Part shown: positions 26,536 through 35,757 of the stretch, one piece after another
Layout: the number at the start of each line of letters is the position of its first letter
Numbering within the stretch: position 1 is the stretch's first letter
Assembly: GCF_024297145.1 (NCBI RefSeq)
Contig: NZ_JANCTC010000008.1
Span: forward strand, 62,001 to 126,000
DNA length: 64,000 nt
Direction: 5' to 3'
Source of the DNA: Mesorhizobium sp. LMG 17147
GTDB taxonomy: Bacteria; Pseudomonadota; Alphaproteobacteria; Rhizobiales; Rhizobiaceae
Notes under the pieces: generated by a model
Told to the model about the DNA's origin: nothing
What the model saw: only the letters and a program-made list of their open reading frames with translations
Databases searched by the model: none
Position numbers and translations under genes: made by a program

Positions 26536-27281
26536 GCCCTCAATCCTTCCTTGCTTGTAGATTGGAGCTTGTCGCGCAGAAAGGCGAAGGGCCGGCTGAT
26601 GTCGGCCACCAGGGCCTCGCGCGCCGTTTGCGCATCCTGCCTGGCAAGCGCGGCGACGATGCTGCGGTGATAGTGGGCGGTGTCGACCTCGCCGGCGTCG
26701 GAAAAGGCGTAGATGGCGACGCGGATACAGGGTCCGGATTGCAGCCAAAGGCTCTCGATCATCGGGATCAGCACGGCGGAACCGCAGCAACGGTAGATCT
26801 CGAAATGGAAGCTCTGGTTGAGCGTCGCCTCGCGATCGATATCCTTCTTTTGCTTCAGTGCCCGCATCTCGTCCCACTCGCCTAGCATGGCTTCGACCGA
26901 AGCAATCTGGCGCGGGTTCATGCGCGTGGCGGCAAGTGCTATCGCTTCGCCCTCTATGAGCGACCGAGCCCGCAAGAGATCGTCGATACGCTCCAGCGTG
27001 ATCGGCGGCACGCGCACCGAACGGTTGGGAAGCGCCTCCAGCGCCTTCTCGGTGATCAGCCGTCCGAGCGCCTCGCGCACCGGCATGGTGCTGGTGACCA
27101 GCGCGTCGGCGAGGCCGCGGATGGTCAGAACCTGGCTCGGCTCGAAAAGGCCGCCGATCAAGGCGCGGCGAAGCTCCGAATAGACGCGATCCTGCACGGT
27201 CTCGCGACCGACCGGTGTAAGCTGGGCCGCGATCACCTCATTGTTCTTGTTCTTTTCGACGGCGGCCTTCTGCATTGGCAA
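26532..27281 (-). CDS. GntR family transcriptional regulator (FCD domain)
   Basis: 249 residues. Winged helix at about 25-95 (VYSELRRALIGGLFEPSQVLTIRGLADALVTSTMPVREAL, in parts) and an all-helical FCD ligand domain with metal-type His/Asp residues (NQSFHFEIYR, HYHRSIVAAL). It heads the leftward operon and is divergent from the LivG-like gene; a perfect TGTGATCACA palindrome lies in the gap. It probably represses both directions until the imported compound or a metabolite binds. Confidence 0.92.
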   Translation of the reverse strand: MPMQKAAVEKNKNNEVIAAQLTPVGRETVQDRVYSELRRALIGGLFEPSQVLTIRGLADALVTSTMPVREALGRLITEKALEALPNRSVRVPPITLERIDDLLRARSLIEGEAIALAATRMNPRQIASVEAMLGEWDEMRALKQKKDIDREATLNQSFHFEIYRCCGSAVLIPMIESLWLQSGPCIRVAIYAFSDAGEVDTAHYHRSIVAALARQDAQTAREALVADISRPFAFLRDKLQSTSKEGLRA

Positions 27282-27331
27282 TTCCGGTCTTGGCCGTTTT
27301 CGGCTTGCGGAAGAAATTAAAGCCGAATAGC

Positions 27332-27355
27332 GTGATCAAAGCAAGTGTGATCACA
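27332..27355. promoter_or_regulatory. Candidate GntR operator in the divergent gap
   Basis: A perfect 10-bp palindrome TGTGATCACA (27346-27355) is preceded 9 nt earlier by a second TGATCA core (27333-27338). Located between the GntR start (27281) and the LivG-like start (27401). The remaining gap is AT-rich and otherwise unremarkable. Confidence 0.5.
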
Positions 27356-27400
27356 AATCAAATCATAGGCGACGAAGATCGCTTTCGGCCAGAGGGATTG

Positions 27401-28198
27401 ATGAGCGACACGACGGAACGGCAGGAGGAGATCCGCACGCCGGTCCTCACGGCCAGGAACGTCCTCAGACGCTTCGGCGGGCTCGTTGCGGTCAACAATG
27501 TCTCGTTCGACGTCCGGCCGGGCGAAATACTTGGCCTTATCGGCCCGAACGGCGCAGGCAAGACCACGATGTTCGACCTGCTCGCCGGCAGCATTCTGCC
27601 GACCAGCGGCGAAATCCTCCTCAACGGCGTATCGGTGTCGGGGGAAGCTGCCCATCGCCGCATCCGCCGCGGCCTCGGCCGCACGTTCCAGATCCCCCGG
27701 CCCTTGCCTAACCTGACGCTGATCGAAAACGTCATGCTGGCCGCGCAAGGGCAGGCCGGAGAAAAACTGCTCGCCAATTTCCTGACGCCCCGGCGGGTCG
27801 CTGCCGAAGAACGGGCTGCCGAGATAAGAGCCGTCGAACTACTCGAGCTCGTCACGATCGCTCACCTTGCGCACGAGCCGGCGCGCGTGCTTTCAGGCGG
27901 CCAGCGCAAGCTGCTCGAGCTGGCCCGCGTGATGATGGCCGACCCGGCGATCATCCTGCTCGACGAGCCGGCGGCCGGGGTCAACGCAACCCTGCTCGAG
28001 ATCATCATCGACCGCATCCGCGACATCAATGCGCGCGGCATCACCTTCCTGCTGATCGAGCACAATATCGACATGGTGACGCGACTCTGCCACCGCGTGC
28101 TGGTCATGGCGAGCGGCCAGCTTCTGCGCGAAGGCACTCCGGACGAGGTGGCGCGTGACCCACGCGTCATCGAGGCCTACCTCGGAGGCACGGCATGA
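27401..28198 (+). CDS. ABC transporter ATP-binding protein, LivG-like
   Basis: 265-residue cytoplasmic ATPase. Walker A GPNGAGKTT near residue 48, signature LSGGQRKLLELAR, Walker B IILLDEPAAGVN and the switch His in LIEHNIDMV are present; the long insertion after Walker A and the BCA_ABC_TP_C-like end (EGTPDEVARDPRVIEAYLGG) are LivG features. The ATG at 27401 follows GAGGGA; the open frame from 27275 includes the operator region and is unlikely. Its stop overlaps the next ATG by 4 nt. Confidence 0.92.
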   Translation: MSDTTERQEEIRTPVLTARNVLRRFGGLVAVNNVSFDVRPGEILGLIGPNGAGKTTMFDLLAGSILPTSGEILLNGVSVSGEAAHRRIRRGLGRTFQIPRPLPNLTLIENVMLAAQGQAGEKLLANFLTPRRVAAEERAAEIRAVELLELVTIAHLAHEPARVLSGGQRKLLELARVMMADPAIILLDEPAAGVNATLLEIIIDRIRDINARGITFLLIEHNIDMVTRLCHRVLVMASGQLLREGTPDEVARDPRVIEAYLGGTA

Positions 28199-28944
28199 GC
28201 CAAAGGGTACTCGATGTCCGCGATCTCGAAGCCGGCTATGAGCCCGGCGTTCCGATCGTGCGCGGCGCCTCGATCACCGTCGACAAGGGCGAGATCGTCG
28301 TCGTCCTCGGCCCCAACGGCGCCGGCAAGTCGAGCCTTATCAAGGCCATCGCCGGCCTTGTCCCGATCACCGGCGGCACGGTGCTGCTGGACGGCAAGGA
28401 TATCACGGCGTCGCCCGCCCACACCATGGTCCGCCTTGGCCTTGCCTTCGTGCCACAGACGGAGAACATCTTCCCGCTGATGTCGGTCGAGGACAATCTC
28501 AGGGTCGCCTGCGGCATTCTGAGGCCGCGCGAGGTCCCCGCCCGCATCGAGGAAATGTATGCGGTCTTTCCCGATCTCGCCCGTCAGCGCAGAACAGCCG
28601 CAGGCAATCTGTCGGGCGGACAGCGGCAGATGCTGGCCGTCGCGCGGGCGTTAATCGTCCATCCCAAGGTGCTGGTGCTCGACGAGCCGTCGGCCGGCCT
28701 GTCGCCGAAATTCGTGTCGATGGTATTCGAGATGCTGGCCGGCATCCGCAAATCCGGCGTCACCATCCTGCTGGTCGAGCAGAACGCGAAGGCAGCGCTT
28801 GCCATTGGAGACCGCGCCTACGTGCTGGTCGAGGGCAAGGACCGGCACCAGGGCATCGCCTCCGAGCTCTGGAACGATCCGGTCGTCGCCGAACTCTACC
28901 TTGGCCAGCGCCGCCCCGACTTTGGGAAAGGAGGCGCGGCATGA
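28195..28944 (+). CDS. ABC transporter ATP-binding protein, LivF-like
   Basis: 249 residues. Walker A GPNGAGKSS near residue 41, LSGGQRQMLAVARAL, Walker B VLVLDEPSAGLSP, switch region LLVEQNAKAALAIGDRAYVL, all as in LivF. Overlaps both neighbours by 4 nt. Second ATPase of the importer whose binding protein is at 22890-24149. Confidence 0.92.
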   Translation: MSQRVLDVRDLEAGYEPGVPIVRGASITVDKGEIVVVLGPNGAGKSSLIKAIAGLVPITGGTVLLDGKDITASPAHTMVRLGLAFVPQTENIFPLMSVEDNLRVACGILRPREVPARIEEMYAVFPDLARQRRTAAGNLSGGQRQMLAVARALIVHPKVLVLDEPSAGLSPKFVSMVFEMLAGIRKSGVTILLVEQNAKAALAIGDRAYVLVEGKDRHQGIASELWNDPVVAELYLGQRRPDFGKGGAA

Positions 28945-29849
28945 ACCTGCAATTTGTCGTCGACGGACTGCTGGCAGGCTCGATGATCGGCCTCGGCGCC
29001 ATCGGCGTGACGCTCACCTATTCGATCCTGCGCTTCTCTAACTTCGCCCATGGCGACTTCATGGCCTGGGGCGCCTATGCGACGCTGGCCGTGGTTGGCG
29101 CCATTGGCGCGATGTTCGGCAAGATCGCGCCGATCGCGCCCCTCTCCTTCGGTTGGCCGCTGATCGCCGCGCTCATCATCGGTATGGCGGTTACCGGCCT
29201 GCTGGCACTGGCGCTCGATCTGGTGCTGTTCGCGCGGCTGCGGGCCAAGGGCCAGGCGATCATCGTGGTGATGGCGAGCTTTGGCGCCTCGATGGCGCTG
29301 AGAAGCCTGCTCGAATTCATCTTCACCTCGCGTCCGACCTATTTCAGCCGGGCCATCCAGATCGCCATGCCCGTCGGCTTCGGCATTCGCATCACCCCCG
29401 ACCAGATCGCGCTGCTGCTGCTGACGGCCGTGCTCGTGCTCGGCGTGCATCTGCTGATGACCCGCACCCAGACCGGCCGTTCGATGCAGGCATTGAGCCA
29501 GAACGCGGCACTGGCGCGCATCGTTGGCATCGACGTCGCCAAGGTGGTGCGCGTCACCTGGCTCATCAGCGCGGCGCTGGCCTGCGTCGCCGGCGTCATG
29601 ATCGGCATTCTCATCCAGATCCGCCCATTCATGGGTTTCGAGATGCTGCTGCCGATGTTCGCGGCCGCCATCCTCGGCGGCATCGGCAGCGTGCCCGGCG
29701 CCGTCCTCGGCGGTGTGATTATCGGCATGGCCGAAGCGGGTGCCGTGCAATTGATCGGCGCCGAATGGCGGGCGGCCGTCTCCTTCGTCATCCTGATGGC
29801 GGTGCTGTTCGTGCGCCCCGTCGGCCTTTTCGGAGTGAGGGAACGCTGA
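28941..29849 (+). CDS. Branched-chain-type ABC permease, LivH-like
   Basis: 302-residue inner-membrane permease with about eight membrane segments. LAGSMIGLGAIGVTLTYSILRFSNFAHGDFMAWGAY at the N-terminus (in parts) and the cytoplasmic loop near residue 180 (RSMQALSQNAALARIVGIDV) are LivH hallmarks. Stop overlaps the next ATG by one base. Confidence 0.92.
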   Translation: MNLQFVVDGLLAGSMIGLGAIGVTLTYSILRFSNFAHGDFMAWGAYATLAVVGAIGAMFGKIAPIAPLSFGWPLIAALIIGMAVTGLLALALDLVLFARLRAKGQAIIVVMASFGASMALRSLLEFIFTSRPTYFSRAIQIAMPVGFGIRITPDQIALLLLTAVLVLGVHLLMTRTQTGRSMQALSQNAALARIVGIDVAKVVRVTWLISAALACVAGVMIGILIQIRPFMGFEMLLPMFAAAILGGIGSVPGAVLGGVIIGMAEAGAVQLIGAEWRAAVSFVILMAVLFVRPVGLFGVRER

Positions 29850-30826
29850 TGGATCTGCTCGGCTACGGCGCTTTCTTCCTGACCACCGCGCTGATTTTTT
29901 CGCTCGTCACGCTCGGGCTCAACCTGCAATGGGGGCTGACCGGGCTTTTCAATGTCGGGGTCGCCGGCTTCGTTGCCATCGGCGCCTACACCTCGGCACT
30001 GCTGACCACGCCCGACGATGCCGCGCGGCTCGGCGGCTTCGGCCTGCCGATCCTTGTCGGCTGGCTCGGCGCCATGCTGGTGGGCGGCGTCGCGGCCGCC
30101 ATTACCGGCATCGCGACGCTGCGCTTGAGATCGGACTATCTGGCGATCACTACTTTCGGCGTCGCCGTCGTCGTGCAACTGGTAGCGCTCAATGCCCAGA
30201 AGCTGACCGGCGGCCCATTCGGCATCGGCTTCATTCCGCGTCCGTTCGGCGGTCTTGCCGAAACGCCGTTGCTGTTCAACCTTTCGAACCTTGCGATCGT
30301 CTTCGTGATGACGCTGATCGTCTATCTCGCGCTGGAGCATCTGTCGCGCAGCCCGTGGGGGCGCGTGTTGAATGCGCTTCGCGAGGATGAGCGGGCCGCG
30401 ATATCTCTGGGTAAAAGCGCGCGGTTCTACCGCGTCCAGGCCTTTGGCGTCGGCGGCGCCATCATGGCGCTGGCCGGTGCGCTGCAAGCCCATTTCACCG
30501 GCTTCATCGCTCCGGATAATTATCTGCCGGCGCTGACTTTCCAGGTCTGGGTGATGCTGATCGTCGGTGGCGCCGGCAGCAACATCGGCGCCGTCATCGG
30601 CAGCATCCTGGTCTGGGCGATATGGGCCGGTTCGGGAGCCTTGACCAGTGTGTTGTTCTCGCCGGAACAGCAGGCTCGTGCCGCCTCCCTGCAGATCGTC
30701 GCCATCGGCGTGATGCTGTGCGTCATCCTTCTGGTCAGGCCGAACGGCCTGTTCGGCGACAGGCCGCGGCGCGCAAGGTTCGGCAAGGGCGCGAAAGCGG
30801 CTCCGGACGAGAGCGCGGCGCGGTGA
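29849..30826 (+). CDS. Branched-chain-type ABC permease, LivM-like
   Basis: 325 residues, multi-pass. NLQWGLTGLFNVGVAGFVAIGAYTSALL (in parts) near residues 27-54 and the loop WGRVLNALREDERAAISLGKSARFYRVQAF near 170-200 are LivM signatures. It starts at the ATG inside TGATG and ends in TGATG, sharing a base with the oxidase gene, so the oxidase is translationally coupled to the importer. Confidence 0.92.
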   Translation: MDLLGYGAFFLTTALIFSLVTLGLNLQWGLTGLFNVGVAGFVAIGAYTSALLTTPDDAARLGGFGLPILVGWLGAMLVGGVAAAITGIATLRLRSDYLAITTFGVAVVVQLVALNAQKLTGGPFGIGFIPRPFGGLAETPLLFNLSNLAIVFVMTLIVYLALEHLSRSPWGRVLNALREDERAAISLGKSARFYRVQAFGVGGAIMALAGALQAHFTGFIAPDNYLPALTFQVWVMLIVGGAGSNIGAVIGSILVWAIWAGSGALTSVLFSPEQQARAASLQIVAIGVMLCVILLVRPNGLFGDRPRRARFGKGAKAAPDESAAR

Positions 30827-32118
30827 TGAGCAGCGCTGCAGTGCCACGCGGCCTTTCGCTATGGCACGCCGTCGGCCGCAACCGCCGAGAACGACCCGCC
30901 CTCGAAGGTGCACTCGATGTCGATCTGGCGATTGTCGGCGGCGGATTCTTGGGCCTTTCAACCGCGCTGCACACCGCCGAGAAAGGCATCTCGGTCGCCG
31001 TCCTCGAAGCCGAAACCATCGGCTGGGGTGCGTCCGGCAGGAACGCCGGTTTTGTCGTGCCGAATTTCGCGAAAAGAGATCCCGAAGACATCATTGCCCA
31101 GCTCGGACCCGAACGCGGCGAACACCTTGTCGGGTTCGCTGCCGGCAGCGCCGACCTCGTCTTCGACCTGATCAAGCGGCATGCCATCGAATGCGATGCC
31201 GTCCAGAGCGGCTGGATACAACCAGCTCATTCGCCGCCCGCTTTGCAAAAGACCAGATCGCGTGTCGAACAATGGGCACGGCGCGGAAGACCGACTGTTG
31301 CGCTGGATAGACCGGCGGTCGAGGAGCTGACCGGCGTTCGCGGCTATCTCGGCGGCTGGATGGATCGGTCGGGTGGCGTCCTCAATCCGGTCGAATATGC
31401 GCGCGGCCTCGCCGATGCGGCGGAAAAAGCCGGCGCGCGCATTTTCGAACATACGCGTGTCGCGTCGATCGATCACCTAGGCGATGGTTGGGCTTTGAAG
31501 ACGGCCTCCGGCTCGGTACGCGCAGGAAAGGTGCTGGTCGCCACCAACGCCTATGGCGGGCCGCTGGATCGCGCGCTGCGGCGAACCTATTTCCCGCTGA
31601 AAATCTTCCAGATCGCGACAGCGCCGCTGCCGCGCGAAATACGCACTCGCCTGCTTCCTGGCGGGCAAGGCGTCGGCGACACAAGACGCAATCTCTTCAC
31701 CTTCCGCTTCGACGGCGAACACAGGCTGATCACCGGCGGCATGCATGTTTTTGGCCCCGGTGCCGACACGCGGGTGCCGCGGGCGATCTGGCGGCGCCTG
31801 GCAAAACACCTCGACCTCCCGGAGATCCCGCCGCTTGAATATAGCTGGTCGGGGATGGCTGCCGTCGAGCCCGACTTCCTGCCGCGCCTTGTCGATCTCG
31901 GCCCCGGCCTGATCGCGGGCTTTGCCTGCAACGGACGCGGCATCGCCATGACGACGAGCATGGGCAAGGTGCTTGCAGATTGGGCTGATGGAACAAAGCC
32001 TCAGGATTTGCCGCTGCCGTTTGCGCCGCCGGCGCCGATCCCGCTCCACGGCCTGACGCGGCACGCGCCAAACATGCTGCTTCCCCTAAGCATGCTGCGC
32101 GATCGGCTGGATGGCTGA
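30826..32118 (+). CDS. FAD-dependent amine/amino-acid oxidoreductase (DAO family)
   Basis: 430 residues, no signal peptide. Rossmann FAD motif VDLAIVGGGFLGLSTALHTA at about 31-50, then WGASGRNAGFV, and a C-terminal DAO segment (FSGMAAVEPDFLPRL-like, GFACNGRGIAMTTSMG). Such enzymes oxidise secondary amines, sarcosine-like or D-amino acids, or gamma-glutamyl amines. Direct coupling to LivM implies that the imported compound, or its first product, carries an amine. Last gene of the rightward operon. Confidence 0.88.
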   Translation: MSSAAVPRGLSLWHAVGRNRRERPALEGALDVDLAIVGGGFLGLSTALHTAEKGISVAVLEAETIGWGASGRNAGFVVPNFAKRDPEDIIAQLGPERGEHLVGFAAGSADLVFDLIKRHAIECDAVQSGWIQPAHSPPALQKTRSRVEQWARRGRPTVALDRPAVEELTGVRGYLGGWMDRSGGVLNPVEYARGLADAAEKAGARIFEHTRVASIDHLGDGWALKTASGSVRAGKVLVATNAYGGPLDRALRRTYFPLKIFQIATAPLPREIRTRLLPGGQGVGDTRRNLFTFRFDGEHRLITGGMHVFGPGADTRVPRAIWRRLAKHLDLPEIPPLEYSWSGMAAVEPDFLPRLVDLGPGLIAGFACNGRGIAMTTSMGKVLADWADGTKPQDLPLPFAPPAPIPLHGLTRHAPNMLLPLSMLRDRLDG

Positions 32119-32193
32119 TCGACGTGCGTGTCCGTCCGCCGTCCTGATACCGAACCGCTAGACTCGCTCAAATCATGTTGTTAACGACAGCGG

Positions 32194-32340
32194 ATGAAGC
32201 AGAACTATCTTTATCTCATCATCGGCGCTTTGGTCGTCGCAGTCATTGCCTTGGGCATTTACGTCTATCGCGAGGAGACCAAGCCGAAAGGCGTGGAACT
32301 TCGTATCGACGATTCCGGCATTTCAGTTCAGGAAAAGTAG
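32194..32340 (+). CDS. Small single-pass membrane protein (48 aa)
   Basis: 48 codons beginning MKQNYLYLIIGALVVAVIAL: one hydrophobic segment at about residues 5-23, then YVYREETKPKGVELRIDD and an acidic/polar tail. The composition is that of a real inner-membrane micro-protein with a cytoplasmic or periplasmic tail rather than random DNA. It stands alone, 75 nt after the oxidase gene and opposite the GNAT gene. Function unknown. Confidence 0.65.
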   Translation: MKQNYLYLIIGALVVAVIALGIYVYREETKPKGVELRIDDSGISVQEK

Positions 32341-32387
32341 ACATTTCTGCTCCCCGACTTGCGCGCTAGAAGCCGACTTGCACCGTC

Positions 32388-33224
32388 TCAACCAAGCTCC
32401 AAGGTCGTTATCGCATAGACACCCGACTGCGTGAGCTGCGGCGCGCTTCCCTTGTACATTCGGGCAGTCTCGAAACCCGGTTGAAGACCTGCGGATGACA
32501 GCAAATCTGCCAATTGCCCGCTGGTTTCGGGAACGTCGAGATGGACGTTTCCGGGACCGCACATCTGCGCAAGCGTGGCGAAGAGACGGCTTGCCGCGTC
32601 CAGGCTGTCGGCAAAGAGCGGGCCGATCTTGCAGCCGTCCCGGCATTGGCGCGCGACGCCGTATCCCGCAATGGCGCCGTGCTTGAGGATCGCAAGCGCC
32701 ATATGCGGCGGGCGCAGCCAGTGTTCCAGGAACGATCGCCTCGGGCCGGGAAAGAAGCGGCGGTCATAGTCCAATATGTCCGGCACGAAGTCCGGCCCTA
32801 TTGTGCAAATGTCACTGCCGACCGCTGCCGGGACATTCGGCAATCCGACGAACCGGATCGTCCGGTAGGCCGGTGCAAAACCCATGCTGCGGTAGTTGGC
32901 CTGCTGTTCGACAACGCCGTCGAGGCCGATCGTGCGGTTGCCGAGCCGCGCCATGCCGGCATCCCAAACGGCTTTGCCATGACCTTGGCCACGCCTGTCC
33001 GGCCGGCAGATGTAGAGGCCGATGAAGCCGAAATCCTCGCCATAGGCAACGGCCGAAATGCCGGCCACCATCTCGCCTTCGACAAAGGCGCCGATGAAGC
33101 CCTGCGGGTCCGCTGCCTGGAACAGCGCGGCGTCGCCGAGGCCGGGATTCCAGCCTTCCTGCGCCGCCCAGTCGACAAGGGTTTCCACCTCTTCAAGTGC
33201 GAGTGTTCGGATCGTTCTGAGCAT
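32388..33224 (-). CDS. GNAT family N-acetyltransferase (two-domain, YitH-like)
   Basis: 278 residues. The N-terminal GNAT half shows the acetyl-CoA loop RPDRRGQGHGKAV near residue 75 and the QQANYRSMGF end; the C-terminal half resembles the second domain of YitH-type acetyltransferases (LRPPHMALAILKHGAIAGYGVARQC). Substrate unknown. It is 6 nt downstream of the racemase gene and so may be the last gene of the polyamine-type importer operon. Confidence 0.85.
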   Translation of the reverse strand: MLRTIRTLALEEVETLVDWAAQEGWNPGLGDAALFQAADPQGFIGAFVEGEMVAGISAVAYGEDFGFIGLYICRPDRRGQGHGKAVWDAGMARLGNRTIGLDGVVEQQANYRSMGFAPAYRTIRFVGLPNVPAAVGSDICTIGPDFVPDILDYDRRFFPGPRRSFLEHWLRPPHMALAILKHGAIAGYGVARQCRDGCKIGPLFADSLDAASRLFATLAQMCGPGNVHLDVPETSGQLADLLSSAGLQPGFETARMYKGSAPQLTQSGVYAITTLELG

Positions 33225-33230
33225 TTGCGA

Positions 33231-33971
33231 TCACTCGGCGGCACCAGGCGCGAAGGACTTCAACGCGCCATGATAGGGCTTTGCCAATGGGCTTGCATAG
33301 GCGCCGCGCTTGGATGTCGTCAGGCCAAGCGCGATCAAGGCCTCGGCCTGCTTGACCGCGGCACTGACGCCGTCGATGACCGGAAGGCCGAATTCCCGCT
33401 GCAGCGCCGCCGCCAGATCGGCCATGCCGGCACAGCCGAGCACGATCGCCTCTGCGCGATCCTCGTCGATGGCGCGCGCAATCTCGTTGCGCAGTTTGAG
33501 CAGTGCGCCGGACGCTGGATCTTCGAGGGCAAGGACCGGAATGTCGGCAGCGCGCACGCGTGCCCGCCGCGCCATGCCATAGCGCTGCACCAGGCCTTCG
33601 ACCGGCACGCGCGAACGCCCGGTGGTGGTGACGACGGTGAAGCGCTGGGCGATGAACGAGGCCGTGCTGAGCGATGCCTCGCAGATGCCGATGACCGGAA
33701 TATTGGCCATGGCGCGCGCGGCATCGAGGCCGGTGTCGTCGAAACAGGCGACGATCGCGGCCTGTGCGCCCAAGCGCTCACCGGTGGCGATCTCGGCCAG
33801 CAGGCCGGGAACGGCAAGCGCTTCATCGTAATAGCCTTCGATCGACACCGGGCCCATCGTAGAGGTAACGGCAACAATCTTCGTCGATTGAGCAGCGACC
33901 GATCGGGCGGCGACCGCGATAGTCTCGGTCATGCTGGCGGTGGTGTTCGGATTGACGACGAGGATCTGCAC
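33231..33971 (-). CDS. Aspartate/glutamate (hydantoin) racemase family protein
   Basis: 246 residues. The hydantoin-racemase start MQILVVNPNTTASMTETI is followed by the two catalytic cysteine regions: AAIVACFDDTGLDAAR (about residues 73-88) and EAIVLGCAGMADLA (about 180-193). These metal-free racemases invert hydantoins or amino acids by a two-Cys mechanism. Placed 2 nt behind the permease gene, it most likely acts on the solute brought in by the importer, pointing to a racemic or D-configured amino-acid derivative. Confidence 0.88.
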   Translation of the reverse strand: MQILVVNPNTTASMTETIAVAARSVAAQSTKIVAVTSTMGPVSIEGYYDEALAVPGLLAEIATGERLGAQAAIVACFDDTGLDAARAMANIPVIGICEASLSTASFIAQRFTVVTTTGRSRVPVEGLVQRYGMARRARVRAADIPVLALEDPASGALLKLRNEIARAIDEDRAEAIVLGCAGMADLAAALQREFGLPVIDGVSAAVKQAEALIALGLTTSKRGAYASPLAKPYHGALKSFAPGAAE

Positions 33972-33973
33972 TG

Positions 33974-34792
33974 TCAGGCACGCTCGCGGCGGCGGCCGAC
34001 ATAGACGATCGCGCCGAGCGTCAGCAAGATCACCAGGAAGGAAAACACGGTCGTCACGGTGCCCAGCGCATACAGCACCGGCGTCGTGACATTCGTCGTC
34101 ATGCCATAGATTTCGAGCGGCAGCGTGTTGAAGGTGCCCGACGTCATCAGCGTGCGAGCGAACTCGTCATAGGAGAGGGTAAAACCAAACAGGCCGACGC
34201 CGATCAGGCTGGGTGCGATCATCGGCAGGACGACATGCGCGAAGGTTTGCCACGACGATGCTCCGAGATCGCGCGCGGCTTCCTCGTAGGCCGGCGAGAA
34301 CCGGTTGAAGACAGCAAACATAATCAGCACGCCGAAAGGCAAGGTCCAGGTCAGATGGGCGCCGAAAGCGGACGTGTACCAGGCGGGGCGGAAGCTGATC
34401 TGCTGGAAGACGACGCCAATGCCGAGACTGATGATGATCGAGGGCACGACCAGGCTGGCGACGGCCAGATAGAACAGTGCGGTTGCGCCGCGAAATTTCT
34501 GCCGGAAGGCAAGGCCGGCGAGCAGCGACACGGCGACCGTGACGACCATCACCATCAGGCCAAGGACGAGCGAGCGCTTGAAGCTGCCGCCGAAGTCGCC
34601 GACCGCCTGGCGCTCGAACAGGTTGGCAAACCAGTGCAGCGAGACGCCGTTCAGCGGAAATGTCAGACCGCCGTTCTCGCCCTGGAAGGAAAGGATCAGG
34701 ATCGCCGAAAGCGGGCCGTAGAGGAACAGCACGAAAACCGCGAAGAACGCCGCCAGCACGTAGAATTCGAAGCTGCGCTTGTCGTGTCTCAA
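33974..34792 (-). CDS. ABC transporter permease, PotC-like
   Basis: 272-residue permease with six membrane segments. EAA loop EEAARDLGASSWQTFAHVVLPMIAPS near residues 160-185. No ATG exists in the first 30 residues; the only sensible start is TTG 34792, with AAGGAG 11 nt upstream inside the previous gene's end, 4 nt after its stop. Partner of the PotB-like permease. Confidence 0.88.
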   Translation of the reverse strand: MRHDKRSFEFYVLAAFFAVFVLFLYGPLSAILILSFQGENGGLTFPLNGVSLHWFANLFERQAVGDFGGSFKRSLVLGLMVMVVTVAVSLLAGLAFRQKFRGATALFYLAVASLVVPSIIISLGIGVVFQQISFRPAWYTSAFGAHLTWTLPFGVLIMFAVFNRFSPAYEEAARDLGASSWQTFAHVVLPMIAPSLIGVGLFGFTLSYDEFARTLMTSGTFNTLPLEIYGMTTNVTTPVLYALGTVTTVFSFLVILLTLGAIVYVGRRRERA

Positions 34793-34796
34793 AGTC

Positions 34797-35705
34797 TCAC
34801 AGCTCCTTGCGAATGTCGACGATGCGCAGGATGCCCGCGACCATCAGCAGGACCAGCACCAGCAGCACGACCGCGTTGGCAGCGGCCGCCGGATACTGCA
34901 GCAGCGACATCTGGTTCTTCATCATCAGCGCGACGGAGGCGCTCTGGCCGCCGGACATCACCTGCACCGTCGAAAAGTCGGCCATCACCAGCGTCACGAC
35001 GAAGATGGTGCCGATCGCCGTGCCGGGCTTGGCGAGTGGAATGACGACGTTCCACAACACCTGCCAGCCGGAAGCGCCGGCGTCGCGCGCGGCCTCGATC
35101 AGCGACTTGTCGATGCGCATCAGCGTGTTGAAGATCGGCGTCACCATGAACAGCGTGTAGAGATGCACCATGGCCAGCACCACGGCGAATTCGGAATAGA
35201 GCAGCCACTCGATCGGCTTCGGGATCAGCCCGATTTGCACCAGCGTCGAGTTGACCAGGCCGTTGCGGCCAAGCACCGGAATCCACGAGATCATGCGGAT
35301 GATGTTGGAGGTCAGGAACGGCACCGTGCAGACAAGGAACAGCACCATCTGCATGGCTGTGGTTCTGATATGGAAGGCGAGGAAATAGGCGACCCAGAAA
35401 CCGATGAACAGCGTCAGCGCCCAGACGATGGCGGCGTATTTCAGCGTATTTAGATAGGTCTTCCAGGTAACCCACGAGCCGAGCGTGTCGGCGTAGTTGG
35501 TGGTCAGGAAATCCGGGTACATCGCCGCGAAATCGTAGTCCCAGAATGAGACCACGGCGATCATCAGGATCGGCAGCAGGAGGAACGCGCCGAGGATCAG
35601 CGCCAGCGGTGCCGCCTGGAGATAGGGTGCGACGCCGGCAAAGGAGCGCCTACGTCTGGCAGGCTTTGTGGCAATGGTTGCGGGCTGATCGAGTGCCACT
35701 GTCAT
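34797..35705 (-). CDS. ABC transporter permease, PotB-like
   Basis: 302-residue permease, six membrane segments after a basic N-terminus (PARRRRSFAG). EAA loop EAARDAGASGWQVLWNVVIPLAKPG near residues 205-230. Together with PotC-like and PotA-like genes it forms a polyamine/opine-type importer. A 254-nt gap with a palindromic element separates it from the binding-protein gene upstream. Confidence 0.92.
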   Translation of the reverse strand: MTVALDQPATIATKPARRRRSFAGVAPYLQAAPLALILGAFLLLPILMIAVVSFWDYDFAAMYPDFLTTNYADTLGSWVTWKTYLNTLKYAAIVWALTLFIGFWVAYFLAFHIRTTAMQMVLFLVCTVPFLTSNIIRMISWIPVLGRNGLVNSTLVQIGLIPKPIEWLLYSEFAVVLAMVHLYTLFMVTPIFNTLMRIDKSLIEAARDAGASGWQVLWNVVIPLAKPGTAIGTIFVVTLVMADFSTVQVMSGGQSASVALMMKNQMSLLQYPAAAANAVVLLVLVLLMVAGILRIVDIRKEL

Positions 35706-35757
35706 CTGGAACAGCCCTGGGGTGTCGCAAAGGGCCGATAGTCCGGCACGCCGTGAT

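Noticed and set aside
29339..30961. 540-codon open frame on the minus strand
   Set aside because: Shadow of the LivH/LivM genes; the composition is typical of antisense frames in high-GC DNA.
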